Origin: Fragilaria radians
Taxonomy: Eukaryota; Bacillariophyta; Fragilariophyceae; Fragilariales; Fragilariaceae
Length of the DNA: 64,000 nt
Direction: 5' to 3'
Assembly (NCBI GenBank): GCA_900642245.1
Contig: CAAAJI010000017.1
Span: 207,976 to 271,975 of the forward strand
Below the pieces are notes generated by a model. It searched no databases, was not told where the DNA came from, and saw nothing but the letters and a program-made list of their open reading frames with translations. Shown piece after piece: positions 22,592 to 33,178 of this stretch; within the stretch, counting starts at the first letter, position 1, and each line of letters starts with the position of its first letter. Both the position numbers and the translations under genes were made by a program.

Positions 22592-24541
22592 TACTGTATT
22601 TCATCAAGGATTCACATCCCTCATTTTCCTATTATTCCGAGTCTACGCAATCGTTTTCATGCGAAATTTAATCTAACCAAATTTAGCTTGTCATCAAGTG
22701 TCACAAAGAACACGCAACCTGAATAGCTATTTCAGAAGCAAACAAATTAAAGGTGCCGAAAACAATTCCATTCGTGGAATGAATACTACGAAAAACGGCA
22801 GAGAAATCGGAGCTAGTCTGTGAAAGTGTCATAGTGCTTGACATATGAGGTAAACAAACACAGCATATGGATGACACTTTAAAGATGTAACATCTTGAGA
22901 TTAACACACTGATTCATACAGATGGCATATATGTGTATGCTCCAACAACACTCTCAGAATCAAAAACAACTACCTGGATGAAAATAGTGAGGGACAACGA
23001 TAAGACCAAAAACAAGAAAATTGTGCTAACCCAAATTAACTTCAGAAAAACTTGCATGAAAAATACTGTAAGAACCTACTTCAAAGTATACTTTCCTAGC
23101 ATTGTGAATATTTTGTGTACTCAGGATAGACTGATGTTAAGAGGACCCACATAACTTGGCAGGAAAGATATTCAAGGTGTATATATCATATCACACGTTT
23201 ATCACTTCTCAAAGAAAAGCATTAACATGACTAACACTGTTATACAGTAGTGTGAAGGACTTAGCATTGCCCTTTTATACTGATTATTACTGATGTATGC
23301 TGGTGAGTTATTTTAAGATACCCCTAATATTCACCATTCTTAAAAAACAATATTGTTTAAAACCAATGGAATTCCTTAGTAAAATGGGTAATTTAAACTA
23401 AGAGAACTAATCAAGTCAAGTTAAGTAGCAATATATCAAAATGCTGGCTGTCACGTTATCAGAGATATCTAGGTATGTGCATGCAGTGAATTAGGAATAA
23501 ATCTATAGCTACAATTGGAAAGCACGCAGGCAACAGGGCACTACAGAAAACAGTTTTGCAATACAATTGTTACTTTAAGCCGTCTGAAAAGCTTTCTTTG
23601 TGTCCATTTTGAATGCATGCCTATTTTTTCTACAGTAGCACCATCTTATCTCTAAAGGATTTTTTTTATTGCTATGCTTCTGGATTTTGCAGGGAACAAT
23701 TATTGCAAATATTTCTCTCCGCTTGCCCCACCATGACAGATGCAATTGCAAGCAGATTGTGTATGCAAAATCCATAGAGGAATTTGTTTTATGCGTGATT
23801 TCAGCAGTATCCTCATTTTCAAGTTTCTGAACTTTTTTTTCTTTTTTGAAATAATTAATAAAGGCATCACTGAAACTCAAAATATAAAAAGTCGTTGCCA
23901 AGAAAGGTTAAGTGCATTAGTGAATAGAATTTCAATTGCTAAATTTAGTGCGGAATGTATTTGGAAAAAACTTTTAAAAAGGCAATATTGGAATCACATA
24001 CAATGTTGATTATCAATGACTTTGCTGATATCTCACTCCATAGTTCTTGATGTAATCAACGTTTCTAGAAATTCTTTGCTAGGCGAAATGAATTCATATA
24101 TGTGAATCTTTAATCTGCTTTTTCTTGTTAGAGGCAAGAAATTTCCATGAATCAATTCACGGCGTCCCAAGGTATGAATGAAGATATCAAAGGAATATAT
24201 ACAATAGCTCATTGTAGATTTGTGCAATCTATCCTTTCGTTTGATTTTGTCTCCTTGAAGAATTTTGAAGCATACAGATTTTTTGCAGTGAAGCAATTAT
24301 CTAATCCGTAGTTTTCTCAGTTTATCAATTGCATACTTGTGGATTAAACTAAAGGCTAGAGATAAAGTTGATAAATTTTGAAGGTTGATTTCAGTCTTCG
24401 CCAAAACTATGGTTGCGTCATTCTGCATGCAAGTAGCCATGTCGTTTAGTATTACGACATAGTAGAAAATACTGTGTATTTGAATACATCATCACACTGG
24501 AAACTGGAAACACATAGATAAAGCAACATCAAGTGCAAACC
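22592..24541. other. Gene-free stretch
   Basis: About 1.9 kb with only short, unrecognised open frames. No repeat, RNA gene or retroelement domain was seen. Confidence 0.5.
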
Positions 24542-25177
24542 ATGAGAATTTGGATTTTGCTTGCAAATCTGATTTTCGTGCAGTCCCATGAATCTATTGT
24601 TTCATCAGTCAAGGTTGTTGTCTGTACCGAGGCATTATGTCCAGATTGTGAGAACTTCATTCAAACTCAAGTTGTTCCTGTATATTCGAAACTAGGTTCC
24701 GATGTGATGGATTTAAGTTTAATACCTTTCGGTAATGCCCATCACTTTGAAAATGGCACAATTGTATGTCAGCATGGTCGGGGAGAATGTGATGCACATA
24801 TTTATGAGCTTTGTGCGATATACTTGAATCCAGATCCGAAGGATCATCTTCCATTCCTAGATTGTCTCACACGGGTGTTACCCATGGGTTATCATGATGA
24901 ACCTTTTGATGAAAGTTTATTTGAACAGTGTGCTGAAAATATTTGGTGGCCAGGAGTTAAAGCCTGTCACGAAAGTCCACATCTTATTCGAAGGATTATT
25001 GATGATGCAGTCGCAGCGACACCCAAGGATCACAAATATGTTCCCTGGATTACAATTGAAGGTAAACATCTAGACGAAGAGCGATACGATTTTGAAACAG
25101 AGATCTGTAGAGCTTTTATTTCAAATGGTGGGTCACATCCAGGATGTGAGGCTAAGCTTATTTCCACCAGCGCCTAA
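24542..25177 (+). CDS. GILT-family lysosomal thiol reductase
   Basis: A 211-residue frame from the ATG at 24542. An N-terminal signal peptide (MRIWILLANLIFVQSH) is followed by the GILT fold. The redox motif CPDC lies at residues 33-36, within EALCPDCENFI. The GILT signature CQHGRGEC lies at 76-83 and fits CQHGxxEC. Paired cysteines continue through the rest of the chain (for example LDCLTRV, FEQCAEN, KACHESP, TEICRAF). Gamma-interferon-inducible lysosomal thiol reductases reduce protein disulfides in acidic vesicles. Homologues occur across animals, plants and protists, where the role is broader than antigen processing. It is convergent with the sulfotransferase-like gene, with 54 bases between the stops. 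Confidence 0.9.
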   Translation: MRIWILLANLIFVQSHESIVSSVKVVVCTEALCPDCENFIQTQVVPVYSKLGSDVMDLSLIPFGNAHHFENGTIVCQHGRGECDAHIYELCAIYLNPDPKDHLPFLDCLTRVLPMGYHDEPFDESLFEQCAENIWWPGVKACHESPHLIRRIIDDAVAATPKDHKYVPWITIEGKHLDEERYDFETEICRAFISNGGSHPGCEAKLISTSA

Positions 25178-25231
25178 GTTTCCTTACTTTTCTACTATGA
25201 CGAGTTATAAGTTTGCCTGAATTATATTCCA

Positions 25232-26347
25232 CTAAACGGCTCTATTGATTATTTCGCACGTGCTAAGTAGTTTCTTGTAAGCTGCCATAAGACTCTCGAA
25301 AGGAATTTCCAAGTGCGTCGGTATTCTAAATACATTTCCTGGTTGGTTAGGAGGCGTAACATATGATTCACGAAAGGCAGTCTCAAAGTCGTTGTTCGTT
25401 ATATATCCCAGCAGAGTTCCCAACCTCTTCGATGGCTTTGGATTATCATAATCCCAACATAGTTCTAGTGCAGTTGAGGATAAAGTAGAAAGTTGTAAAT
25501 CTAGAGCTGCGTACATGGCTGTATACAATGAAATAGCATAACCCAGAGTATGCAGTTTCCGTCGGATTGTTGTCGATCGAATAGTCGCTATTGGATTACG
25601 ATGTTGGACTATCATGTGGCATACAACGTTTGCCATGTTGCATGCTCGTTCCAGCAACCGTACATCAGGGTGGCGGAAGCCGGCACACTTCTCGTTACTC
25701 TTATAATTGGGATAAGATATCATACCAGATATCTGTCTAGTACTCAAGAGGCAATTGAGAGGAGCAGTTAGATTCACTGGCATTTGTGCAGCTAGTTTAC
25801 GCAATTTGTTGGAAGTTTGTTCTATCAAACATGTTCCGTTCCAATTCTCGTCACAAGCAGATCCAGCGAACAAGGATTGGTCAAGTTGACGCTTATTGAA
25901 TAGCTGAAAGATAATGCTTTCTAGTGCTGGTAGCAGTCCCATTGATCTAATTCGCTCAAGATTCGGCGATTTCTCTAAAATCGAACCCCATAGGTGATGT
26001 CCGGAACCTTCTGTTCCCATCAGGAAAACAAACTGAGGATACGATTCCTTCTCAGATTTCCCTCTCGCGTGGATTTGGACTGAAGACGACACATAGTTCA
26101 ACGTGATGCCTTCAGTTGATCTCTCGTAGATTATACTTTTTATATGAAGTAAGAGTCGAACAATAAAGAAAACCAAAGGGATCCAAATCAAAAGAACAGT
26201 TTGCTTCAATTTGGATTTGTTCACTTTCGTGATGCTTGTATTTCTGAGCCAAATATTTCTCATAGGAATGATTAAATTTGGAAGTCTATTACTATTCATG
26301 AAATCGGAATGGGTCAAGAACGAAAGATAGTGAAGTATTGCTTTCAA
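25232..26347 (-). CDS. Sulfotransferase-like type II membrane protein
   Basis: A 371-residue frame. A hydrophobic segment at about residues 50-69 (VLLIWIPLVFFIVRLLL) after a basic N-terminus suggests a type II, Golgi-like anchor. The luminal part starts with a P-loop-like block, FVFLMGTEGSGHHLWGSIL (residues 107-124), in the position of the 5'-phosphosulfate binding loop. VQHRNPIATIRST (about 246-258) resembles the 3'-phosphate binding segment of PAPS-dependent sulfotransferases. Cys residues between these motifs could be paired. The acceptor is unknown; diatoms carry sulfated polysaccharides, which makes a carbohydrate acceptor plausible but unproven. Met29 is an alternative start. It is head-to-head with GPN1 across 639 bases. 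Confidence 0.65.
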   Translation of the reverse strand: MKAILHYLSFLTHSDFMNSNRLPNLIIPMRNIWLRNTSITKVNKSKLKQTVLLIWIPLVFFIVRLLLHIKSIIYERSTEGITLNYVSSSVQIHARGKSEKESYPQFVFLMGTEGSGHHLWGSILEKSPNLERIRSMGLLPALESIIFQLFNKRQLDQSLFAGSACDENWNGTCLIEQTSNKLRKLAAQMPVNLTAPLNCLLSTRQISGMISYPNYKSNEKCAGFRHPDVRLLERACNMANVVCHMIVQHRNPIATIRSTTIRRKLHTLGYAISLYTAMYAALDLQLSTLSSTALELCWDYDNPKPSKRLGTLLGYITNNDFETAFRESYVTPPNQPGNVFRIPTHLEIPFESLMAAYKKLLSTCEIINRAV

Positions 26348-26986
26348 TTCTTGGCATGATGATGATATATACTTTAATCGAAAAGAACCAACACTGACTG
26401 TGTTCCGGAATTTATGCTTCTTTTTGCTGACATAGCAAAACTCGAGCCAATAAAAACTAGATGTCCCGGTTAATTCAGCTGCATATTAAACTTAGTGTAA
26501 TCAAAGTTGCTAAACTCAACACTCTTTGACAGTAGATTGTGGACGACAAGGGGAAAGAAGCACTCTACAAACAGCCATGTATTTCATGACGAGGATATAT
26601 TCATGGATGACCAGGCTCAGCTCAAGATTCATTTTTCAAATATTAAAAATACTTCACTAAATTCTAATTGACCAATACAATACAATGCCCAAAATTGTGT
26701 TAAGAGGGGCTTGGTCTAGGAAACAAATTATCAAAATTCAAGGAAAAGATTAGAAGTGAGCCACGTATCAACAAGAAAAATCAGTTGTTACGGAATTGAT
26801 TGGTTCAGAATCAATGCCGCATAACTATCTAGGAAAAAGAAGGCAAGAAATCCCAAACTGGATTTTTCTCAATGAAATAAAATGGGATGCTACATTTTTG
26901 GGATGGAATTTGTGTGGACCTCGTAGCCAATCGTATTTATTTCATTTTGAGATTCTCTTTCTTGCAAGCTTCCAAGCAAACAAAAA
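26348..26986. other. Shared divergent promoter region
   Basis: 639 bases between the starts of the sulfotransferase-like gene (-) and GPN1 (+). No gene is supported here. An open frame at 26796-27038 overlaps the GPN1 start out of frame and has no family features. Confidence 0.5.
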
Positions 26987-27997
26987 ATGTCGTCTACTCA
27001 AGATGCGGAAAGATTTGAAATCACAGATGAAGATATAGAAAGACATAAAACTCCTGAGGGACCTACTATTCCAATCCTACAAAGGATCCAAGATGGTGTC
27101 CAAACCCCTACATGTGTTATTGTTGTGGGAATGGCAGGATCTGGAAAGTCCACTCTAATGGCGCAACTGCAACGATCGCTAGAGAATTCGAACGGAGCAC
27201 AATCTTCTTCTCGATCCGGATACTGCCTCAATCTTGATCCGGCAACACTCTCAACTCCATTTTCTGCTTCGATCGATATACGAGATACTGTAAATTACCA
27301 GCAAGTCATGGAACAGCACAATTTAGGGCCTAATGGAGCGATTATGACATCACTGAATCTCTTTGCAACCAAATTCGACCAAGTTGTGGGAATTTTAGAG
27401 AAGAGAGGAGAAAATTTGGACTACATTCTTGTCGATACACCAGGCCAAATTGAAGCCTTTACTTGGTCAGCGTCAGGTTCCATAATGAGCGAATCATTAG
27501 CCTCTTCCTTTCCCACGGTTTTAGTGTTTGTTGTCGATACAGTTCGTTGTGCGTCTTCTCCCAACACATTTATGAGCAATATGTTGTATGCATGTAGCAT
27601 GCTTTACCGCACTAGGCTACCGTTGGTGGTAGTATTCAACAAAATTGATGTCGTTCCTCATGATTTCTGCATCGAATGGATGCAAGATTACGAGGCCTTT
27701 CAATTAGCATTGGACGATATGCAGTCAAATGACACCTCTGCTGGATTTTACGGTTCACTAACCCGTAGTCTCTCCCTGGTTTTGGACGAGTTCTATCGCG
27801 ACCTGCACACTTGCGGTGTATCAGCGGCAACTGGAGCAGGATTGGATGACTTTTGGAACGCAGTGGACGCTGCTGCAAAAGACTTTGAAACTGATTATTT
27901 GGAGGATCTGAAACTCAGGATTGAAGAACAAAAGGCGAGGAAAAATGCAATAACAAGATTTAACATCGAAAAGCTTAAGAAAGATTTGCCCAAGTAA
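26987..27997 (+). CDS. GPN1: GPN-loop GTPase 1 (XAB1/Npa3)
   Basis: A complete 336-residue frame with a favourable AAAAATG start. Motifs in order: P-loop GMAGSGKST (48-56), NLDPA (82-86), the diagnostic GPN loop LGPNGAI (113-119), switch DTPGQIE (150-156) and NKID (218-221). The insert VDTVRCASSPNTFMSNMLYA (184-203) is typical of GPN1. The C-terminus is charged and helical (EDLKLRIEEQKARKN). GPN1 forms a dimer with GPN3 and helps assemble RNA polymerase II and carry it into the nucleus. It is convergent with the She9-like gene, 60 bases apart. Confidence 0.95.
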   Translation: MSSTQDAERFEITDEDIERHKTPEGPTIPILQRIQDGVQTPTCVIVVGMAGSGKSTLMAQLQRSLENSNGAQSSSRSGYCLNLDPATLSTPFSASIDIRDTVNYQQVMEQHNLGPNGAIMTSLNLFATKFDQVVGILEKRGENLDYILVDTPGQIEAFTWSASGSIMSESLASSFPTVLVFVVDTVRCASSPNTFMSNMLYACSMLYRTRLPLVVVFNKIDVVPHDFCIEWMQDYEAFQLALDDMQSNDTSAGFYGSLTRSLSLVLDEFYRDLHTCGVSAATGAGLDDFWNAVDAAAKDFETDYLEDLKLRIEEQKARKNAITRFNIEKLKKDLPK

Positions 27998-28057
27998 TTT
28001 TTTTCGTTTTTCTGAGTTATAAAAAATTCTATAAATATTCTCAACGATATCGAGGTT

Positions 28058-29077
28058 TCATTTTTTATTTGTTAAGATTACGACAATACAAAACAGTGAT
28101 GCACTTGCCGCGGCTCCTACTAGTACACTTGGGATGTGCAAATCATTTATCACTGCATTCCTAAGGACATCGAACTTATTTCCAAAATCTTGCAAAAAGA
28201 CGCTCATCTTCTCCGAACCGGCTGCTTTCTGATTCTTTTCCTTGACACCGCTTTCAGTTACCTCTTCTAAAGAGTCACCTTCTTTCTGTGTATCTAACGA
28301 CGCTTTATCTTTCTTCAATTCCTTCGATTCATCACCGGAAACTTTGGATCCGTTTTCAGTTGACATGGATGATACGCTATGCATGGCACCTGACTGATTT
28401 GATGTAATTATTTGCTGCATTTTCTGCTGATTATCTGTAATCAGCTCTTCTATTGCTTTCAATCGCTTAACCTCACGGGCTTGATGAAAAAATTGCGTTC
28501 CAAAAAATGCTATACTATTCAATCCAATTAAGATCCAGGTCCCATATGTCCCCAACATCCTCCACTTTTCCTGCCATACGTGCTCTTCATGGTATCTTTG
28601 CCTCATAACATCCATAAATTCTTGTTGACAACGGCTAGCCTCTTCTTCAGCTTTTCGTAGTTCCTTTCTAGTGTTAACTAATTGATGACGCGCCTTTACT
28701 TCGTTTGAAGTGTATTCCACGAACGAGGCTGCATCTGTTCCATCCCATTGATCTCGCCGTAACAACAAGTTAGAGAGGAGTTTTTGTGCTTCATCATGTG
28801 CTTGTTGAGAAATTTCAACTGTAGTGCGACACACCGTGACTCTCTCTATAGCAATATCAAAGTTTGAAGATGCTTTTTGAACAGACACTTTAAGATTGTC
28901 TATTTCACGCTGACCAGAATGTTCGTCCCATAAACGATACATTGTATCGGACAAGGTACGTAGTGGAGCATTCCACGAGGAAGAATCTCTGGAAATAGAG
29001 ATCAAAGATTGTACAGATTGAATCCGAGTCAAGTTAGTAGGTCGGACCTTGCAAAATCGAAGCTTACTACCTGCCAT
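28058..29077 (-). CDS. She9/Mdm33-like inner mitochondrial membrane protein
   Basis: A 339-residue frame. A basic, Ser-rich N-terminus could be a mitochondrial presequence. Residues about 50-170 are predicted coiled coil, containing LLLRRDQWDGTDAASFVEYT and RQRYHEEHVWQEKWR, which recall the RDxW and RYHEEQxW blocks of yeast She9/Mdm33. TM1 is at about 176-196 (LGTYGTWILIGLNSIAFFG). A charged loop of about 115 residues follows, and TM2 is at about 315-337. This is the two-TM, coiled-coil layout of She9/Mdm33 and of the related human CCDC51. Mdm33 shapes the inner membrane in yeast, and CCDC51 is reported as a mitochondrial K+ channel subunit. Which role applies here cannot be told. Confidence 0.75.
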   Translation of the reverse strand: MAGSKLRFCKVRPTNLTRIQSVQSLISISRDSSSWNAPLRTLSDTMYRLWDEHSGQREIDNLKVSVQKASSNFDIAIERVTVCRTTVEISQQAHDEAQKLLSNLLLRRDQWDGTDAASFVEYTSNEVKARHQLVNTRKELRKAEEEASRCQQEFMDVMRQRYHEEHVWQEKWRMLGTYGTWILIGLNSIAFFGTQFFHQAREVKRLKAIEELITDNQQKMQQIITSNQSGAMHSVSSMSTENGSKVSGDESKELKKDKASLDTQKEGDSLEEVTESGVKEKNQKAAGSEKMSVFLQDFGNKFDVLRNAVINDLHIPSVLVGAAASASLFCIVVILTNKK

Positions 29078-32000
29078 TCTGTTTTCTCATTGCCGTTGAC
29101 TCGGGTGCCTGAAATTGCGACAGTGACCTTTTTCACATTGGTTCCGTGTTCACCCGAACCCTAATAGCTACAATGATTAAATTGTTAAAAACATTTAAAA
29201 ACGCATGTCTCGATTAATAATGATTTGGTTTCTAGCGTTAAACGACGAAACTTTATTCTTGAGGATTGTGCTAGTACAAAACATTAGGCTCTTTGCTGCT
29301 TCTTGGCTCCTTACCATATAGTTATAAGTTCAGAGTTACGGCTAGTTGAAACGCTCGAACCTGGTCGTGAAATCCCGTTCGAAAATGATATCATTTAAGC
29401 GAATAGTTCTTTTTCAATTAAATTGTGTGGGCTTGATTCTTCAAGTTTCTCAGCAATAGATCCCTTTCATTGGATCCTGCTTCTCTACTAACTGATTTCC
29501 CAGTGCTCTTTTGTAGTAAGCTTCTCTAGCTGGGTTTCTTTCGGGAATAGTTTGGACAGAAACACCTACTTTGCCTGTCGTTTATTATCTTAATCAGATA
29601 CTGCATTTGCCTTTATAGTCAAAATAGTTTTTACTGTTTTTGCAACTTCAAAATGCTATTTTTATTATATTTTTGACTGCATTCTTTTCAAATCTTTGTA
29701 GCAACTCATATATATTCCGTATTGATTTTCAATTTGAGGTTTATAACTTCAATTTTCATTGCCTCGATGATTCGAAACCAAAGCTTGTTTGACAATTTCT
29801 TTGCTCCTATTCAGAATAATTGAGCTTCTTTTTATAGATACTAACTGCTCATGAAATCATGATTTTTGCTTGTTCAGGCATAATGATGTGAACAGGCTTT
29901 GCAAGAAAATGTCATTTGATATTCAACCTCACATTCGTTGGAACATGTCTTTTTCTTCATATTTGTTGGATTTATCATTAAGTCATTTTTTTGCTTTTAA
30001 ATTTGATTCCAAATTGGCTTAAACAATATTCTGTAAGTAAGCTTTAACACACACAAGTTGACAAAGGGTGCCGGAAGTGTTTGTGATCTTATAACCAATG
30101 CAGTAGTTTGGAAATCATCAAACAGCTGATTACATTCAAATTTTTGCACTCGCTTAATGACAATACTTGTTTGTGGATTGTGAATTGTTACTGGTTTGGC
30201 TCTTATGCCATCCTTGTCACACACTTGTCTAAAACACGTTTGAATTTGCCCCCTTAGGATGAGAATTACACACGAACCACGAATGATGAAGTATACACAC
30301 GTGGGCCGTTATCTGTGGCACATCCAATCATCCTGTGCTTGGATCTATCTTAGTAAGTTCAAGAAGATACGTTTATGAGATTAAGGCTTTATTGTACATG
30401 GGCACGCACACTTGATCTGGGTTGATTATTACACAGGGGTCAGATTCTCTTATCTTGCGAGGCAAAAAACGTATTTCAAGCATATCATCAATACATTGAG
30501 TATCTTTAGATTAAAGACGAAGAAGTATTGGCAATTCTCTCGAGAGAAGGTCGCAATAGTGACAAATTCCCAATGGATTCTGCCATAATCTTTAAATAGA
30601 ACACACATGAGTCCAAATATATAGAAAATTAGATTTTTCTAACTTCGCTACTCTATGCAGCATAGTGAAAGATTTGCTCTCCTTCATGACAAATTTTTTT
30701 ATTCCTCAATCATTTAGACAGAGGGTTTGAAGGTATTCAGGATTGACCTTATTACATGTTAGCCTTGCAAGGGACTAGGAGCCCGCTGCTTCAAAATCGC
30801 ATGTAATTAGTATAATGGACTATACGGCTAACTAGAGTAGTTCTTTGTCTCTATTATGGGCTATAATGTTGAGCATAGCCTCTATCTTCTTGTTTATTAG
30901 TTGAATTGCTTGTCCGATATCCCATATAATCTATTTTTTCTGCCAAGAACTTAGATCTCGAAGTATCGACTCACATACCAGTCTTTATCCAATTTGCTAG
31001 AATAATATCTAACTTAATTATATGGTCCATGAAGCATTGCTGGATGATTTTGACAAATTTGCAAGACAGTTCCTCGCATATTTTATTTCTTGGACAAGTT
31101 TGGACGTCACATGTTGAAAAGCATCGAGAGCTATTTTGGTGTATAGATGTTGGTAATCTTTTTTGAATTTTCCTATGTATGATCCCATTACGACACTTAT
31201 GGGCGTCACCCAACAAGATCAACATCAATTAGTACAAGTATTCCAAAAGTATCAGAACGATTTGATGGAACATTAGGAGAACTTAACGTTGAACTTACAG
31301 GGTTACAAGTAGTAGACAAGAGCTACAATTCAAAATCTGTGCGTCTAAATGATGCTCTCAAAAAATGGAACATCATCTGCACAAGGTAATTGCATAAATT
31401 CTGGAAATTAGAGCCATAGAAGTTGACTATGCTTCTGAATTAGCTTTCCTATCATTGGAATCCTCAAGAATGACTAAGCAATATAAGGGGGATTAGAGAC
31501 GCGAATTGTTCCATGGAAGGTTTACCTTTGTCTCAGAACTGTATTCCCAATCTTGCAGGAATTGTATTCGCCACCTAGAATAGCGTGCATATCCCAAGTG
31601 CGAGTTTCGTCTTTCATACAAAACTGTCTTGGCCAATCTTCATACCATATGTGCTGAATTACTCTTTATGATCATCAAGAAGAAAAAATCAAGATACTTC
31701 TCTCTTAAAGTTGGATTCTGGAAGAGAAGGGTCACAAGGCCAATTGCGTGCACCAATATGCCCCATATAAGTGTATTTCTTTCATCATTTTTTATGTGTC
31801 GTTTTGACGTTTATGTTTCAAGTAGCTTACTGCTGCTAGGACCTGTATACAGTGGAACTTACTACTAGCCCAATAGTGTGTTGAGTCCGTTTATAGCCGC
31901 CGGACATAACGATGTTAAAAGAGGTTACAAAGTATCCCATATCTTCGCCACTACTTTTGGTTAAGTAAATATATTAATTAAGAGAGAGGATTTAGAGAAG

Positions 32001-33178
32001 AAAGCCAAATATTCCGAGGAGAGCAGTCTTTTTACTTCTAGATACGATTTTCAATGTTTCAACAATTGGCAGTGTTTTGGTTGGTTTTGAAAGGATTGTA
32101 ACACCGATGGTTTGAAATCTTCTTGGATGCTACCTACACTAAAAGTAACACGTTGATTTTTATGTTCTGTTGGATAATTGACTCCATTGATGCGCCAGAT
32201 CTTAATCAAATCCCATAAGTAAGGTTTAGTGATGAACAATAACTTCCACAGAAAGTGCTGCTGGGAAAAGACACGAGACACAATCTTTATGGACACCAAG
32301 TCTTATAAATCCGTCCGATATGCGATACACTTTCCTGCTTCTTGACACAGCGAGGTTTGAAATGAAGCATAAAGATTTATTCTCTTTCACAAGAGTTCTT
32401 ACAAAGGGCAAAGTCTTGATACAGTAAAGGTCATTGTAGTGATTGAATTTAAAGAAAACAAGTATCTGCGTAATGAAAGACTTGGCGAATTTATCCTGAG
32501 AACAGCAAGGACAAAACTAAAGGATAAAATTGTAGATTAGCCCTTGTATCTTTTCTTATCCATCAGATTTAGTAATTGCATATAGGGCAAGCAAAAAGGT
32601 ATGGGCAAGTTTAGTGGCAATTATAATGCACTTCTAAATGTGCGATTTTTTCAACCCTTCTGATACAAATTGTGAAACAATTTTGACAATCGATGAAAAA
32701 TAGAAAGGAAATTATTCAAAGTAAAAGTCTCAAAGCACGTACTACAACTTATTATGTAAAACTCCTTAAAATGCATTGAACTCAATTATAGCATTCGTTA
32801 AGTCTGACTCCTAGTAAAAGTTGAAAGCAAAAGTAGTTTACAGAAGGAATGTGATATGTAGCCTAAAGTTTGCATCGCATACACTCAAATTAATAGCGAC
32901 GAGGAAGGCCAGCATTATTCGTTCTATCAATAGAACCTACAGACAATTTCTATGCATATGCTGTGAACTTGTGCAAATTCTACTTTAGAAATCTTTTTCG
33001 ATGTTGTAAGCGCTCGAAACTAGTCTTCAAAAGGTAGGTAAGAACAAGGTTAACTCCGACACATGGATGTGCTGTAAAATGTATATGAGGATATGGAAAA
33101 TCCAGTAGAATTCTATATAAAGTTAAAATTTGGTCTTTTGCTAGAAACATTAAACACTTGGAAAACTATCAGATCATC
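29078..33178. other. 4.1-kb gene-poor stretch with retroelement debris
   Basis: No intact gene. A degraded integrase relic lies at about 29.7-30.45 kb on the minus strand (separate entry). Between 31.0 and 31.9 kb a few short open frames occur on both strands, but none was recognised. The right end must contain the Sec1 promoter. Confidence 0.5.
29700..30440 (-). mobile_element. Decayed LTR-retrotransposon integrase fragment
   Basis: Read on the minus strand, broken frames show blocks in the order expected of a retroelement integrase core. First comes a segment like ID-P-TG-W (KIDPSTG near 30.34 kb), then DGIRAKPVTIHNPQTSIVIK (30.15-30.22 kb), matching the GIxxKPxTIxNPQxNxxIERVH block around the catalytic Glu. 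A downstream Arg/Asn-rich piece (near 29.77 kb) resembles the segment that follows integrase. The Glu-containing ERVH motif reads K-R-V here, so the catalytic Glu is apparently lost. Multiple stops and frameshifts show it is dead. Ty3/gypsy or copia assignment is uncertain, and no LTRs were found. Confidence 0.6.

Noticed and set aside
29341..29400. A GGTTCGAGC sequence on the minus strand resembling a tRNA B box.
   Set aside because: The flanking bases do not form a T-arm stem, and no acceptor or anticodon stem could be built around it.
31018..31868. Several overlapping short frames on both strands, possibly retroelement remains.
   Set aside because: No block could be matched to gag, integrase, reverse transcriptase or RNase H in a consistent order.
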